Position numbers and translations under genes: made by a program. A model generated the notes under the pieces. That model had not been told where the DNA came from, made no database searches, and worked only from the letters and a program-made list of their open reading frames with translations. Below, piece after piece: positions 7,734 to 14,874 of a DNA stretch of 15,846 nt. Source of the DNA: Clostridia bacterium (GTDB lineage: Bacteria; Bacillota_E; SLMV01; PUMD01); NCBI GenBank assembly GCA_003562655.1, contig PWUC01000098.1, positions 1-15,846 on the forward strand, written 5' to 3'. The first letter of the stretch is position 1; every line of letters starts with the position of its first letter.

Positions 7734-8518
7734 CGCGCGACGGAAGACACCGGGCCCGATGAGGTGCGCACCGCAGGGTTCACGGCAGCTGTGCCTGCGC
7801 CCGGCGTCCCCCGCCCGGTGGCGATTCCGGTCAACGAGGTGGACGGGCCGGGTGGCCCCAGACGGTGCGCAGGGGGGTAGTTGCGGGTGGTCGTAGACCC
7901 CGCCCGGGATCATTGTGGTCATTGTCTCGCAGTCCAGCGGGTTTCTCACGTCATTGTGGGAGGTCGGCGTCATTTCGACTCCCCGGTTTCGATCGACGAC
8001 GCAAAGGTCGTAGACGTTCGGATCCACCCTCAGAAACCGCATGACCCGCTCGGGCCCACTGCCCCGGCGCACATGGAGAGTTATCTTCACGCAACGCACA
8101 GTTCCCCAGCCTGGAACCTAAGGATAGCGGGCGGGCCGGAATGAAGGTCATGGTCAGGCGATTTCTTCGCCGACACATACCAGAGCACGTTCTCTGTGCG
8201 TTCTACTGTAAACTGTAAGGAGGCGAGAATGTGAGGCCCGATCCCGGTATCGAACTGCCACATGGATGATGCTGAGGCACTGAATACGATCGTTACCATT
8301 TGATGAGATACCTGGGGAAAATGGTCATCGCGATTCTGCACCGGAACACTCCATCTGGACCTTCACATTCCATCATGGAACCTACGAACCGCCGAGATCC
8401 TCTGACGATCGCTGGCAGGCGGTGCAGCTGCCGTGCTGACCGGAATACTGCGAGGCCTGCTGAGACTGGTGTTCGCAGGTGGTGGCAAAGCGCAAGCTGG
8501 ATCTGATAGGGCAACCGC
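7734..8518. other. Intergenic stretch between convergent genes, possibly holding gene remnants
   Basis: 785 bases between the stops of the lipoprotein and the CDF-like gene. No recognisable protein, tRNA or standard structured RNA is seen. Present are a palindrome GGTGCGCACC (7763-7772), a tandem ACTGTAA x2 (8205-8218), a strong Shine-Dalgarno with tiny frames at 8217-8269, and an inverted repeat TTCCAT-C-ATGGAA (8368-8380). The part from about 8150 to 8400 looks less GC-rich than its neighbours. Minus-strand frames at 7653-8099 and 8087-8341 are open but lack ribosome sites and known motifs. Degraded or horizontally acquired DNA is one explanation. Confidence 0.4.
8217..8269 (+). other. Strong ribosome binding site before an ATG-TGA start-stop and a 12-codon frame
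   Basis: AAGGAGG at 8217-8223 is followed after 5 bases by ATG (8229-8231) that is directly terminated by TGA. Shifted by two bases, GTG at 8231 opens a 12-codon frame ending at TGA 8269. No gene follows on this strand. It could be a regulatory mini-ORF, the remains of a lost gene start, or chance. Confidence 0.2.
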
Positions 8519-9439
8519 TCACCTGGGATCGATGGACCTGGTCGCGGTTCGCACCGGCACCACCAACACTTTCGCACCTGGGAGATCCTCCGCTGTGGAC
8601 CGGCTGATCTCATCAGCCAGGTTGCATATCTGCTCCGCTGTGAATTCCGGGTGAAAAGCCAGATGCAGTTCTACATACGCCCTACCTCCGAGACGCCGCG
8701 AGCGCAGCCGTACCAGGTGAAAGTCACGGGTAGATCCGATCCTCTGCACTGTCTCCTCCATCCGCCTGCGCAGGGGCCCCGGCACAGCGCGATCAAGAAG
8801 ATCCTCCACGGCGCTTCGGCCGATGCGCCATGATGACACCAGCAGGAACACTCCAATCGCCAGGGATCCTGCCAGGTCAGTGCGGCGGGTCCAGGGGCCA
8901 TCACCCAGGATCACGGCGACGACCAGGGTGACAAGAACGCAGACATCCAGAATCGTCTTGGAGCGGCACAGGCGCCACTGGGCTTCAATCACCGGGGTGG
9001 ATTCGCTCCTGGCCAGCAGCGATCCCCGGCGCCAGAACCACCCGTTGACTACCATTCCTCCGGCGGGGACCACCAGACCCGGTGCCACCCACCCCAGGGG
9101 AACCGGATCGAGAAACCGCAAGAGAGAACTGTAGGTTATGAGTCCGAAGGAGATGAACATGACCACAGATATGAGCAGGCTTGAAAGGCTCTCAAGTCTG
9201 GCATACCCGTAGTTGTACTCCGCTGTCTCGCCTGCTGAAACCTTCCGGAGAGTCAGCCACGCGAGAAAGAGGGCCAGAAGCTCACTGGTGCGGCGGATGA
9301 AATCGGCCAGCTGCACCGCAGATCGTCCCAGCAGAAAGGCCGCAGCGGTTGCCAGCGGAGCCGTCAGGCTTATCAACCAGGCCGCCCGCAGAGTTCGCTC
9401 TTTCTCTCTGGCGATGTTTGATCCAACTCCCAGAGCCAT
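8519..9439 (-). CDS. Cation diffusion facilitator (CDF/ZT_dimer) homologue lacking canonical metal ligands
   Basis: Integral membrane protein of 306 residues with about six hydrophobic segments and the CDF C-terminal cytoplasmic domain, opening with VEDLLDRAVP. CDF members normally export Zn, Mn, Fe, Co or Cd in exchange for protons. Aligned from memory with E. coli YiiP, the fit looks ungapped with a constant offset of four. Transport-site ligands D45, D49, H153 and D157 become R49, E53, L157 and K161. The second-site residues D68, H71 and H75 become T72, Y75 and Y79. Metal transport in the usual way is therefore doubtful. The ATG at 9439 lies 2 bases after the stop of the SEC59-like gene, so the pair is coupled. 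A regulatory, heterodimeric or lipid-related role is possible; family membership is more certain than function. Confidence 0.8.
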   Translation of the reverse strand: MALGVGSNIAREKERTLRAAWLISLTAPLATAAAFLLGRSAVQLADFIRRTSELLALFLAWLTLRKVSAGETAEYNYGYARLESLSSLLISVVMFISFGLITYSSLLRFLDPVPLGWVAPGLVVPAGGMVVNGWFWRRGSLLARSESTPVIEAQWRLCRSKTILDVCVLVTLVVAVILGDGPWTRRTDLAGSLAIGVFLLVSSWRIGRSAVEDLLDRAVPGPLRRRMEETVQRIGSTRDFHLVRLRSRRLGGRAYVELHLAFHPEFTAEQICNLADEISRSTAEDLPGAKVLVVPVRTATRSIDPR

Positions 9440-9441
9440 GA

Positions 9442-10176
9442 TCAGTGCCCCACCAGCCCGGCCATGAGCGGGACCATCAGCAGCGAAAGAAAAGCCACAG
9501 CCGGAGGTACGGTAATAGTATCCCAGCCCTCGCGGGACACCAGTTCCACCAGTCCGCTGCCGGCAGCCAATACAGAAGAGACCAGCAGGGTCATGGCCAC
9601 AGGCGCCGGGGTCAGCAGGATCAGGGTCAGAAAAATGGCGGCGAAAGAAGAGAGGGTCATGGCAGCGGTGCCTTCCAGGGTCTTGTTGGGGGTCAGCCAC
9701 ACCAGCCACCTGCGCTTTTTCCCGAACCTCTTGCCGAACACCGCCGCAAAGGCATCACCCACACCCCAGGCCATGAAGCCCACGGCCGCATGATACCTGC
9801 TGGCCGGACCGAGAACTCCCCAGAACACGGTGATCAGAAGCACAAAGATACCGAGGACGGAGAAGATCTGGCGCCTGATTTCACCGTTCTTGTGCAGTCG
9901 ACCTATGACGCGAAAGGCTGGAACCCTCTGCAGAAGTCCCATCGCCAGGTATGCGGCAGCAAACAGTCCAGCCATCGCACAGGCTGCTCCCCACCAGCGC
10001 TCAAAGCAATACAGGGCAATGAATATGCTCAGGGCGCACATCAAGTGATAGGTCTTGCGCAACATTTCCCGGGGAATACTGAAGAACCGGCTGATGAGTA
10101 TGAGGAAAGCGGCCGATGCCGCGTAGTAGGTGAAGATGATCACCGTTCCTGTGGCGTCAATGGCAGAAAATATCAT
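9442..10176 (-). CDS. SEC59/DGK1/VTE5-family membrane protein (CTP-dependent lipid kinase or phosphatidate cytidylyltransferase-like)
   Basis: A 244-residue integral membrane protein with about seven hydrophobic segments. Family marks in order are an early RKTYH (residues 40-44), WGVGDAFAAVFGKRFGKK (about 137-154), PNKTLEGTAA (163-172) and a late WDTITVPPA (218-226). Relatives phosphorylate dolichol, phytol or diacylglycerol with CTP, and bacterial copies are often annotated phosphatidate cytidylyltransferase without proof. The ATG at 10176 is preceded by AAGGAG at 7 bases. It heads a two-gene unit with the CDF homologue 2 bases downstream. It lies 159 bases after the broken kinase gene, and I see no convincing promoter in that gap. 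The lipid substrate cannot be told from sequence. Confidence 0.8.
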   Translation of the reverse strand: MIFSAIDATGTVIIFTYYAASAAFLILISRFFSIPREMLRKTYHLMCALSIFIALYCFERWWGAACAMAGLFAAAYLAMGLLQRVPAFRVIGRLHKNGEIRRQIFSVLGIFVLLITVFWGVLGPASRYHAAVGFMAWGVGDAFAAVFGKRFGKKRRWLVWLTPNKTLEGTAAMTLSSFAAIFLTLILLTPAPVAMTLLVSSVLAAGSGLVELVSREGWDTITVPPAVAFLSLLMVPLMAGLVGH

Positions 10177-10335
10177 GTAAGACTCCTTCCCCAGGTCAGT
10201 CTTTCTGGGAGTATCCGCCGAGATTCTTCACGAAATGGCCCCCGGCGACACGCTCACCCGATGTGAGGGAATGCGAACCTCTCCTCCTCCTCGCCCGGCC
10301 CTTCTGACCTGCAAAGCACAGCATACGCTTCGCAT

Positions 10336-11871
10336 TCAGTTGCCCCTGGTGCCCGCGGCCGGGAGCTCGACGGTAAAGATGCTCCCCTTCCCGGGCTCAC
10401 TCTCCGCCCAAATGCGTCCCTGGTACTCCTCTACCAGGGTCCTGACCATCGAAAGCCCCAGGCCTGTACCACTGATGCCGGCCGTCCTGTCACTCCGGAC
10501 CCGATAGAATTCGTCGAATATTCTCTTGAGGTGCTCTGGCCCGACGCCGATCCCCGTGTCAGTCACGGTCACAGAAACCGTTTGGCCTGTCCGGAACCCA
10601 TCCCCGATCTTCATTGTACCTGATAGCGTTGGATATGACATTATTGAAGATCTCGTCCAGCTCCCGCCGGTCCGCCGTGACGCGAACAGGGCCGTGGGTC
10701 TGCAGCCGCAGGTCGATCTCTCTGTCCGCTGCCGCACCGCGCTGTACCTCGACGATCTCCTGCAGGACCTCCTCCAGGTCCCACCGGCGCAGCTCGCGTT
10801 GAACCTCTCCCCTCTCAAGCCGGGAGAGGTCCAGAAGGGCCGATATCATCTTCTGCAGAGACTGCACACGCCCAGACAGCGAGACAGCATTTGCCTTCGA
10901 TCACCCGAGTCCTCTGTCTGGCCGGTCAGGCCGAGGTACCCCTCCACCGCGGCCAGAGGAGACCTGAGCTCGTGGGCCACCATGCGGACGAAGGCGGATT
11001 TCGTGTGCTCCATCAGCCTGCGTTCGGTGATGTCCCGCAGCACGACTGCCGTGCCCAGGTAGCGATCCTCCTCATCGGCAATCCTGGTGGCAGAGGCATG
11101 AAGAAGATGATCCCCAACCTCCAGCTCCACATCCCGCCCGGCGAGTTCAGGATCTGCCTCGATCTCCTTGGCAAGGGCCGCCAGCGGCATCACCTGGAGG
11201 GCTCGTTCCAGGGGGCGGGCTCCTGCCCGGAGGTGGCATCTCCCCTGAGGACCCAACGACAAGCAGCGAGGTTGTGAAGAACCAGGTGCCCGGAGCTGTT
11301 GATGACGAGGATAGCATCTGCCATGCTGTTGACCACTGTCAGGAGGCGGCTCCGCTCCTCGGTGAGGTCCAGCAGGTTCCGCTTCCGCTCCTCGCGCAGG
11401 CGACGGTTGGCCAGACGGAGAAACCTCGGCCCCAGGCGCCTGGTGACCACGTTGCGCAGTTCGTCGGAGGAGAAGGGGTTGGGAATGTAATCGTAGGCGC
11501 CCAGCTTGACTGTCTCCACGGCCGTCTCGTAGGAGGCGTACCCCGTGATCACCACCGCCATCACGTCGGGCATCTCTTGCTGCATCCGCTTCAGGATGAC
11601 CATGCCGTCCAATCCCGGCATCTTGAGGTCGACGAGGACCAGATCGTGTTCGCCATCCCTCAACTCCATCGGCGGCCACATCAACCTCATAGCCCTCCTG
11701 TCCCAGCACCTTCTGGCAGCCGGAACGAATCGATTCCTCATCATCCAGCACAAGGATCCGCGGAATCCTTCCGTCTATGTCACTGCGGCCCGGTAGATAG
11801 CGCTGAAGCATCCCGGCCCGGTCTGGCCTCCCGGGGATGTCCCCGGCGACCGTCACCTGTTGGATGCCCAA
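10336..11871 (-). pseudogene. Receiver-PAS-histidine kinase, broken by four frame disruptions
   Basis: Fragments in two or more frames join into one hybrid sensor kinase. Part 1 is a receiver domain (RILVLDDEE, then LVLVDLKMPGLDG with the phospho-acceptor Asp, then VITGYAS). Part 2 is a PAS-like segment (VVNSMADAILVINSSG). Part 3 is the H box (VAHELRSPLAAVEGY). Part 4 is the catalytic domain: N box IFNNVISNAIRYN, DTGIGVG, FDEFYRV and GTGLGLSMV. The frame breaks lie near 11655-11670, 11205-11230, 10870 and 10590-10612. The first also seems to lack several codons of the receiver; the third fits loss of one G. The usual receiver lysine in YIPKPF is Asn (YIPNPF). Neighbouring genes are intact, favouring true decay, but clustered sequencing error cannot be excluded. 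The start is uncertain: TTG 11871 or ATG 11811. It follows the PHP gene directly. Confidence 0.8.
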
Positions 11872-11893
11872 CGCCGGGCGCTGTCACCTGTTG
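11852..11893. repeat. Short direct repeat across the PHP stop and the kinase start
   Basis: GTCACCTGTTG occurs at 11852-11862 and again at 11883-11893, 31 bases apart. On the minus strand this duplicates CAACAGGTGAC, which holds the PHP stop codon. It may reflect a small local duplication near the broken kinase gene. Confidence 0.5.
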
Positions 11894-12624
11894 TGATCAA
11901 CCCTGTGCCCCTCCTCGCCAATGAAGGCGCGCAGGAAGGACTGCACGGTGGGTTCTTCGGCCCAGATGGTCGACGTATGTCTGCCCACATCCTCGAGCAG
12001 GTGGGCATCAGAGAACCGAACCGTGGTAACAGAACCGATGGCCTCCTCGAGTCCACGGTCCTGACTGTACAGGGGAGACACCTCGAGGGCCGGCACGTCC
12101 ATTCCCGCGGGAATGCTTCCCAGCACGCCCAGCAAACCGTAAGCGGGCCGGTCAACATGGGCGGGAATGCACAGCCCGCCGTATTCTGGCACCCGCTCAA
12201 ACACCCTCTCCAGGGTGAGATCGGTGCTCACCAGGAGCAGCTGCTGCTCCGTTCCGACCAGCTCGCCCGAGCTGTCATGGACGAGCTGTCTGCCAAACGC
12301 CCTCTCAACGTTCCGGCGGCTGGGCAGGTGCCTGTAAACGTGTTCGTGCCACGCCTCGGCCCCTTCGGCCTCATCGAAGACGCAGAGGACGTGCACCTCC
12401 TCGACGGTCTGCACCTCCATACAGGGTAGCACCACAAGCCCGGTTTCCGCTGCTGCACCGATGACCGCCCGAACGTTGGCGCAAGAGTTGTGATCGGCGA
12501 TCCCAATCACGTCAAGCTGTCGCCGTTGCGCGGCAGTCACGATACGGGGCGGGGTCATGGTGTCGGCAGCACACGGCGATAGAGCGGTGTGAATATGCAG
12601 GTCCACCACCCAGGGACGTATCAT
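11884..12624 (-). CDS. PHP-domain protein (predicted metal-dependent phosphoesterase)
   Basis: A 246-residue PHP-family protein, the domain found in histidinol phosphatase, polymerase exonuclease-like subunits and nucleotide phosphoesterases. Metal-binding motifs are complete: D8, H10 and H12 (DLHIH), D44-H45 (IADHN), E70 and H78, H156 (PAHVDRP), and D206-H208 (SDAH). The ATG at 12624 lies 2 bases after the stop of the sensory hydrogenase gene, so translation is likely coupled. PHP proteins of this type recur in [FeFe]-hydrogenase gene neighbourhoods of Clostridia and Thermotogae. A role in turnover of a phosphorylated signal or protein is inferred; the substrate is unknown. Confidence 0.88.
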   Translation of the reverse strand: MIRPWVVDLHIHTALSPCAADTMTPPRIVTAAQRRQLDVIGIADHNSCANVRAVIGAAAETGLVVLPCMEVQTVEEVHVLCVFDEAEGAEAWHEHVYRHLPSRRNVERAFGRQLVHDSSGELVGTEQQLLLVSTDLTLERVFERVPEYGGLCIPAHVDRPAYGLLGVLGSIPAGMDVPALEVSPLYSQDRGLEEAIGSVTTVRFSDAHLLEDVGRHTSTIWAEEPTVQSFLRAFIGEEGHRVDHNR

Positions 12625-12626
12625 CG

Positions 12627-14318
12627 CTACCGCCGTGATAACATGGCGTAAAGGCGCCCGGTGACGTCAAATGAACTGGCATCTGACGTCAGGATGGCAA
12701 TATTCTCCTCGCGAGCTCTGGCGATCGTGGTTGCATCTGGCTGGCGACCTCCGGTTATTATGACACCGTTCAGGGAGGAGACCAGGGCGACCGCCACGAT
12801 ATTCTGATGGGTCTGAATGGTAACCCAGATGCTTCCCTCGGAAGCATTCGCCATCACATCGCTGAGCAGGTCAGAGCTGTACGCTCCACTGATCAGGCGC
12901 GAATCCAGCAAGCTCTTACCTGTAACCACCCCGAGGTTGAGCGCCTCAACTACGTACCGCAAAGTAAGGCTGTCAGGCACAACCGAACCCTCCTTATTGC
13001 TCATGATAGGTGGAATCGTGCGCGCGATCTCAACCATCTGTTCCGCCAGCGCCGACACCTTCTCTCGCAGTTTGAAGAAGCAGTCGGTCCTTGAAGCAAA
13101 CCCCTGAACGATGTCCTCGGCCAGTGCCCGGCACGTGGGTGAACCACAGGAGCCGCAGTCAAATCCCGGCAGTTCCTCGACCAGATCCTCCAGGCGAGTC
13201 ATCTTACTGATGGCCCTCGCGACATCGTCATCCAGACGCATCACCGGGCGTGGTTCAATGGGAGCGGGAAGTTCAAAGAAGCCCTGTCGCATCAGCTCCG
13301 CAAAGGTGTCGGGTTCAATGCTGGGCTCCGACTCATCAGCGGGCTGCATCTTCCCCAGTATGGCCTCGAGTCTGGCCCGCCCCACGAAGGGATTCTGAAC
13401 CGTCAGGGCCCCGCCCATGCAGCCTCCGACACATGCCTGACACTCGATATAGTCAATGCCCTTCAACTCGCCCTGCTCTATGCCGTCCAGCACGCTGATC
13501 GCGCTGTGTATGCCGTCAACTGCCATCCGGACTCCCGAGTCGATGGCATGATTCTCGCCTCCCGCATATCCCCACTGCATTCCCAGGGCTGTTGCCCGCC
13601 GGAGCACCTGCCCATTGTTCGCACCGGTGATCTTCTTGCTGACCTCACCGTACAGAGTCGAGATGCCGATGACGCCGTCGACGCAGGACTGCCTGTTGCC
13701 CAGAGGTTCCTTGACGGCCGTGGCTTTCGCCGGGCAGGGACTGACAAAAAAGACTCCAATGGCCGCAGGCTCGAGCCCCGTCCGGGCAGCGGCCTCTTTC
13801 CTGGCCAGCCTGGCAGCAGCGTCCATGGGGGTCTCGATGCGGACTATGTGGTCGAGAAGATCCGGGAAACGTATCTGGATCAACCGGATGATGGCCGGAC
13901 AGGCCGAAGATATCAACGGCTTTTTGAATCCACCCGCCTGAAGGGCACTGCGCAGCGCAAGGGTGACTGCCTCTGCTCCGACGGCGACCTCGTAAACCTG
14001 GTCAAAACCGACATCCATGAGGGCCTGGATAACATCATCTGGCAGCACACCCTCCTCAAACTGCCCCATGAACGCGGGGGCGGGGAGCGCAATACTGTGC
14101 TCAAAGCGGTTCAGGTCTTCGAGACCGTCGGTGACGGCAATCTTGGCCTGGTTCGGGCAGTGTCTTATGCACTCGCCGCAGTCTATGCAGCGCTCCTCGA
14201 ATATCCGTGCCTTTCCGTCTCGAACGCGTATGGCCTCGGTCGGACAGTTCTTGATGCAATTCGTACATCCCTCACACTTGTCCTCGTCCAGCCTGACCGA
14301 ATGAAAGTACCCCGGAAT
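12627..14318 (-). CDS. Sensory-type [FeFe]-hydrogenase protein (HydS-like) fused to a DRTGG domain; probable AUU start
   Basis: Predicted cytoplasmic redox or H2 sensor of 563 residues. Two [4Fe-4S] ferredoxin motifs come first (C15-C18-C21-C25 and C44-C47-C50-C54). An H-cluster domain follows at about 84-330: SSACP (C140), SPCPAK (C195) and CQACVGGC (C296, C300) supply the four cluster ligands. The proton-transfer Cys of catalytic enzymes is Ala139, as in the sensory group. An Fe-S domain has C388, C391, C396 and C413. The C terminus (about 451-563) matches the DRTGG protein normally encoded separately in such operons. The frame has no ATG, GTG or TTG before residue 84, which would delete the ferredoxin part. 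ATT at 14318 gives MPGYFHSV, resembling family starts, and follows an 11-base Shine-Dalgarno match. An alternative is GTG 14328 with a one-base error in the C run at 14310-14313. Confidence 0.85.
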   Translation of the reverse strand: MPGYFHSVRLDEDKCEGCTNCIKNCPTEAIRVRDGKARIFEERCIDCGECIRHCPNQAKIAVTDGLEDLNRFEHSIALPAPAFMGQFEEGVLPDDVIQALMDVGFDQVYEVAVGAEAVTLALRSALQAGGFKKPLISSACPAIIRLIQIRFPDLLDHIVRIETPMDAAARLARKEAAARTGLEPAAIGVFFVSPCPAKATAVKEPLGNRQSCVDGVIGISTLYGEVSKKITGANNGQVLRRATALGMQWGYAGGENHAIDSGVRMAVDGIHSAISVLDGIEQGELKGIDYIECQACVGGCMGGALTVQNPFVGRARLEAILGKMQPADESEPSIEPDTFAELMRQGFFELPAPIEPRPVMRLDDDVARAISKMTRLEDLVEELPGFDCGSCGSPTCRALAEDIVQGFASRTDCFFKLREKVSALAEQMVEIARTIPPIMSNKEGSVVPDSLTLRYVVEALNLGVVTGKSLLDSRLISGAYSSDLLSDVMANASEGSIWVTIQTHQNIVAVALVSSLNGVIITGGRQPDATTIARAREENIAILTSDASSFDVTGRLYAMLSRR

Positions 14319-14320
14319 GG

Positions 14321-14331
14321 TGGATCACCTC
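14321..14331 (-). promoter_or_regulatory. Extended Shine-Dalgarno site before the HydS-like gene
   Basis: The minus strand reads GAGGTGATCCA, a perfect 11-base complement of the conserved 16S rRNA 3' tail. The GAGG core lies 9 bases before the ATT codon at 14318. This unusually long match supports initiation at a weak, non-standard start codon. Confidence 0.6.
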
Positions 14332-14338
14332 ACCTCAT

Positions 14339-14752
14339 CTAGCTCAAGCAGACGACCGCCTTGAGACAGGTTCCCTCTCCCATCTCGGATTGTATGTCCA
14401 GCTGACTGGCGTGCCTCCTGATATTGGGAAGGCCCATCCCGGCGCCGAATCCCAGTTCACGAATGTGGTCAGGTGCGGTTGTATAGCCGTCAGCCATCGC
14501 ACGCTGCACATCATCAATGCCGGGGCCTTCATCGCAGGCTATCACCTCGATGGCCTCCGGACTAATGTTCACCGTCAGCAAACCCGAATGGGCGTGTATC
14601 ACAATATTCATCTCGGCTTCATAAGCAATGACTGACACGCGCCTGATGGTCCTGGAGTCAAGACCAATCTGCTGCATTGCCCTCTTGACGCGTGCAGCTG
14701 CTTTTCCCGCCGTCATAAAGTCCATACCCCTGACCTCGAACTGCAGCTGCAT
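14339..14752 (-). CDS. RsbW/SpoIIAB-like HATPase (serine kinase / anti-sigma type) of the hydrogenase cluster
   Basis: A 137-residue single-domain GHKL ATPase. The N box is AYEAEMNIVIHAHSG (43-57), the G1 box is CDEGPGI (73-79), and the G2 box is GFGAGMGLPNI (101-111). Relatives phosphorylate anti-sigma antagonists or bind sigma factors, but no sigma factor or antagonist gene is visible here. The ATG at 14752 is chosen because GGGGAGG lies upstream and the family begins at this point; an upstream in-frame start at 14818 would add 22 untypical residues. It lies 20 bases before the HydS-like gene. This pairing recurs in Fe-hydrogenase loci, so it probably relays the hydrogenase-derived signal (inference). 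Confidence 0.87.
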   Translation of the reverse strand: MQLQFEVRGMDFMTAGKAAARVKRAMQQIGLDSRTIRRVSVIAYEAEMNIVIHAHSGLLTVNISPEAIEVIACDEGPGIDDVQRAMADGYTTAPDHIRELGFGAGMGLPNIRRHASQLDIQSEMGEGTCLKAVVCLS

Positions 14753-14819
14753 TCGGCATCTTCCTCCCCAAGCTGCTACATTAAGAACATAATAACAGCA
14801 AGGCTCAGACCACACCACT

Positions 14820-14868
14820 GCCCGGCAGCCAGAGCATGGCCGGGCGATGAGGGCCCCACCGCCCGGCC
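14820..14868 (-). promoter_or_regulatory. Two mutually exclusive GC hairpins in the operon gap
   Basis: A 9-base perfect inverted repeat GGCCGGGCG/CGCCCGGCC (14838-14846 with 14860-14868, 13-base loop) shares its left arm with a second stem: GCCCGGC at 14820-14826 pairs with GCCGGGC at 14839-14845 (12-base loop). Only one can form at a time. No U-run follows, so it is not a standard terminator. An attenuator, RNA-processing site or mRNA stabiliser is possible. Confidence 0.45.
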
Positions 14869-14874
14869 CCAGGA

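Noticed and set aside
7653..8099. Minus-strand open frame entering the 785-base gap
   Set aside because: Starts at a GTG with no ribosome site, overlaps the end of the lipoprotein gene on the other strand and shows no known motif, although third positions are GC-rich.
8293..8613. Minus-strand open frame downstream of the CDF-like gene
   Set aside because: Overlaps the real 3' end of the CDF-like gene in another frame and has no recognisable sequence or ribosome site.
9440..9709. N-terminal extension of the CDF-like frame
   Set aside because: The upstream part overlaps the SEC59-like gene in another frame and is rich in residues atypical of a membrane protein; ATG at 9439 right after that gene's stop is the natural start.
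10336..11871. Programmed frameshifting in the kinase gene
   Set aside because: Four shifts without slippery heptamers or consistent direction, and apparent loss of codons at one site, fit decay or sequencing error better.
12627..14069. HydS-like gene starting at ATG 14069
   Set aside because: It would remove both ferredoxin motifs, which are in the same frame upstream and clearly coding.
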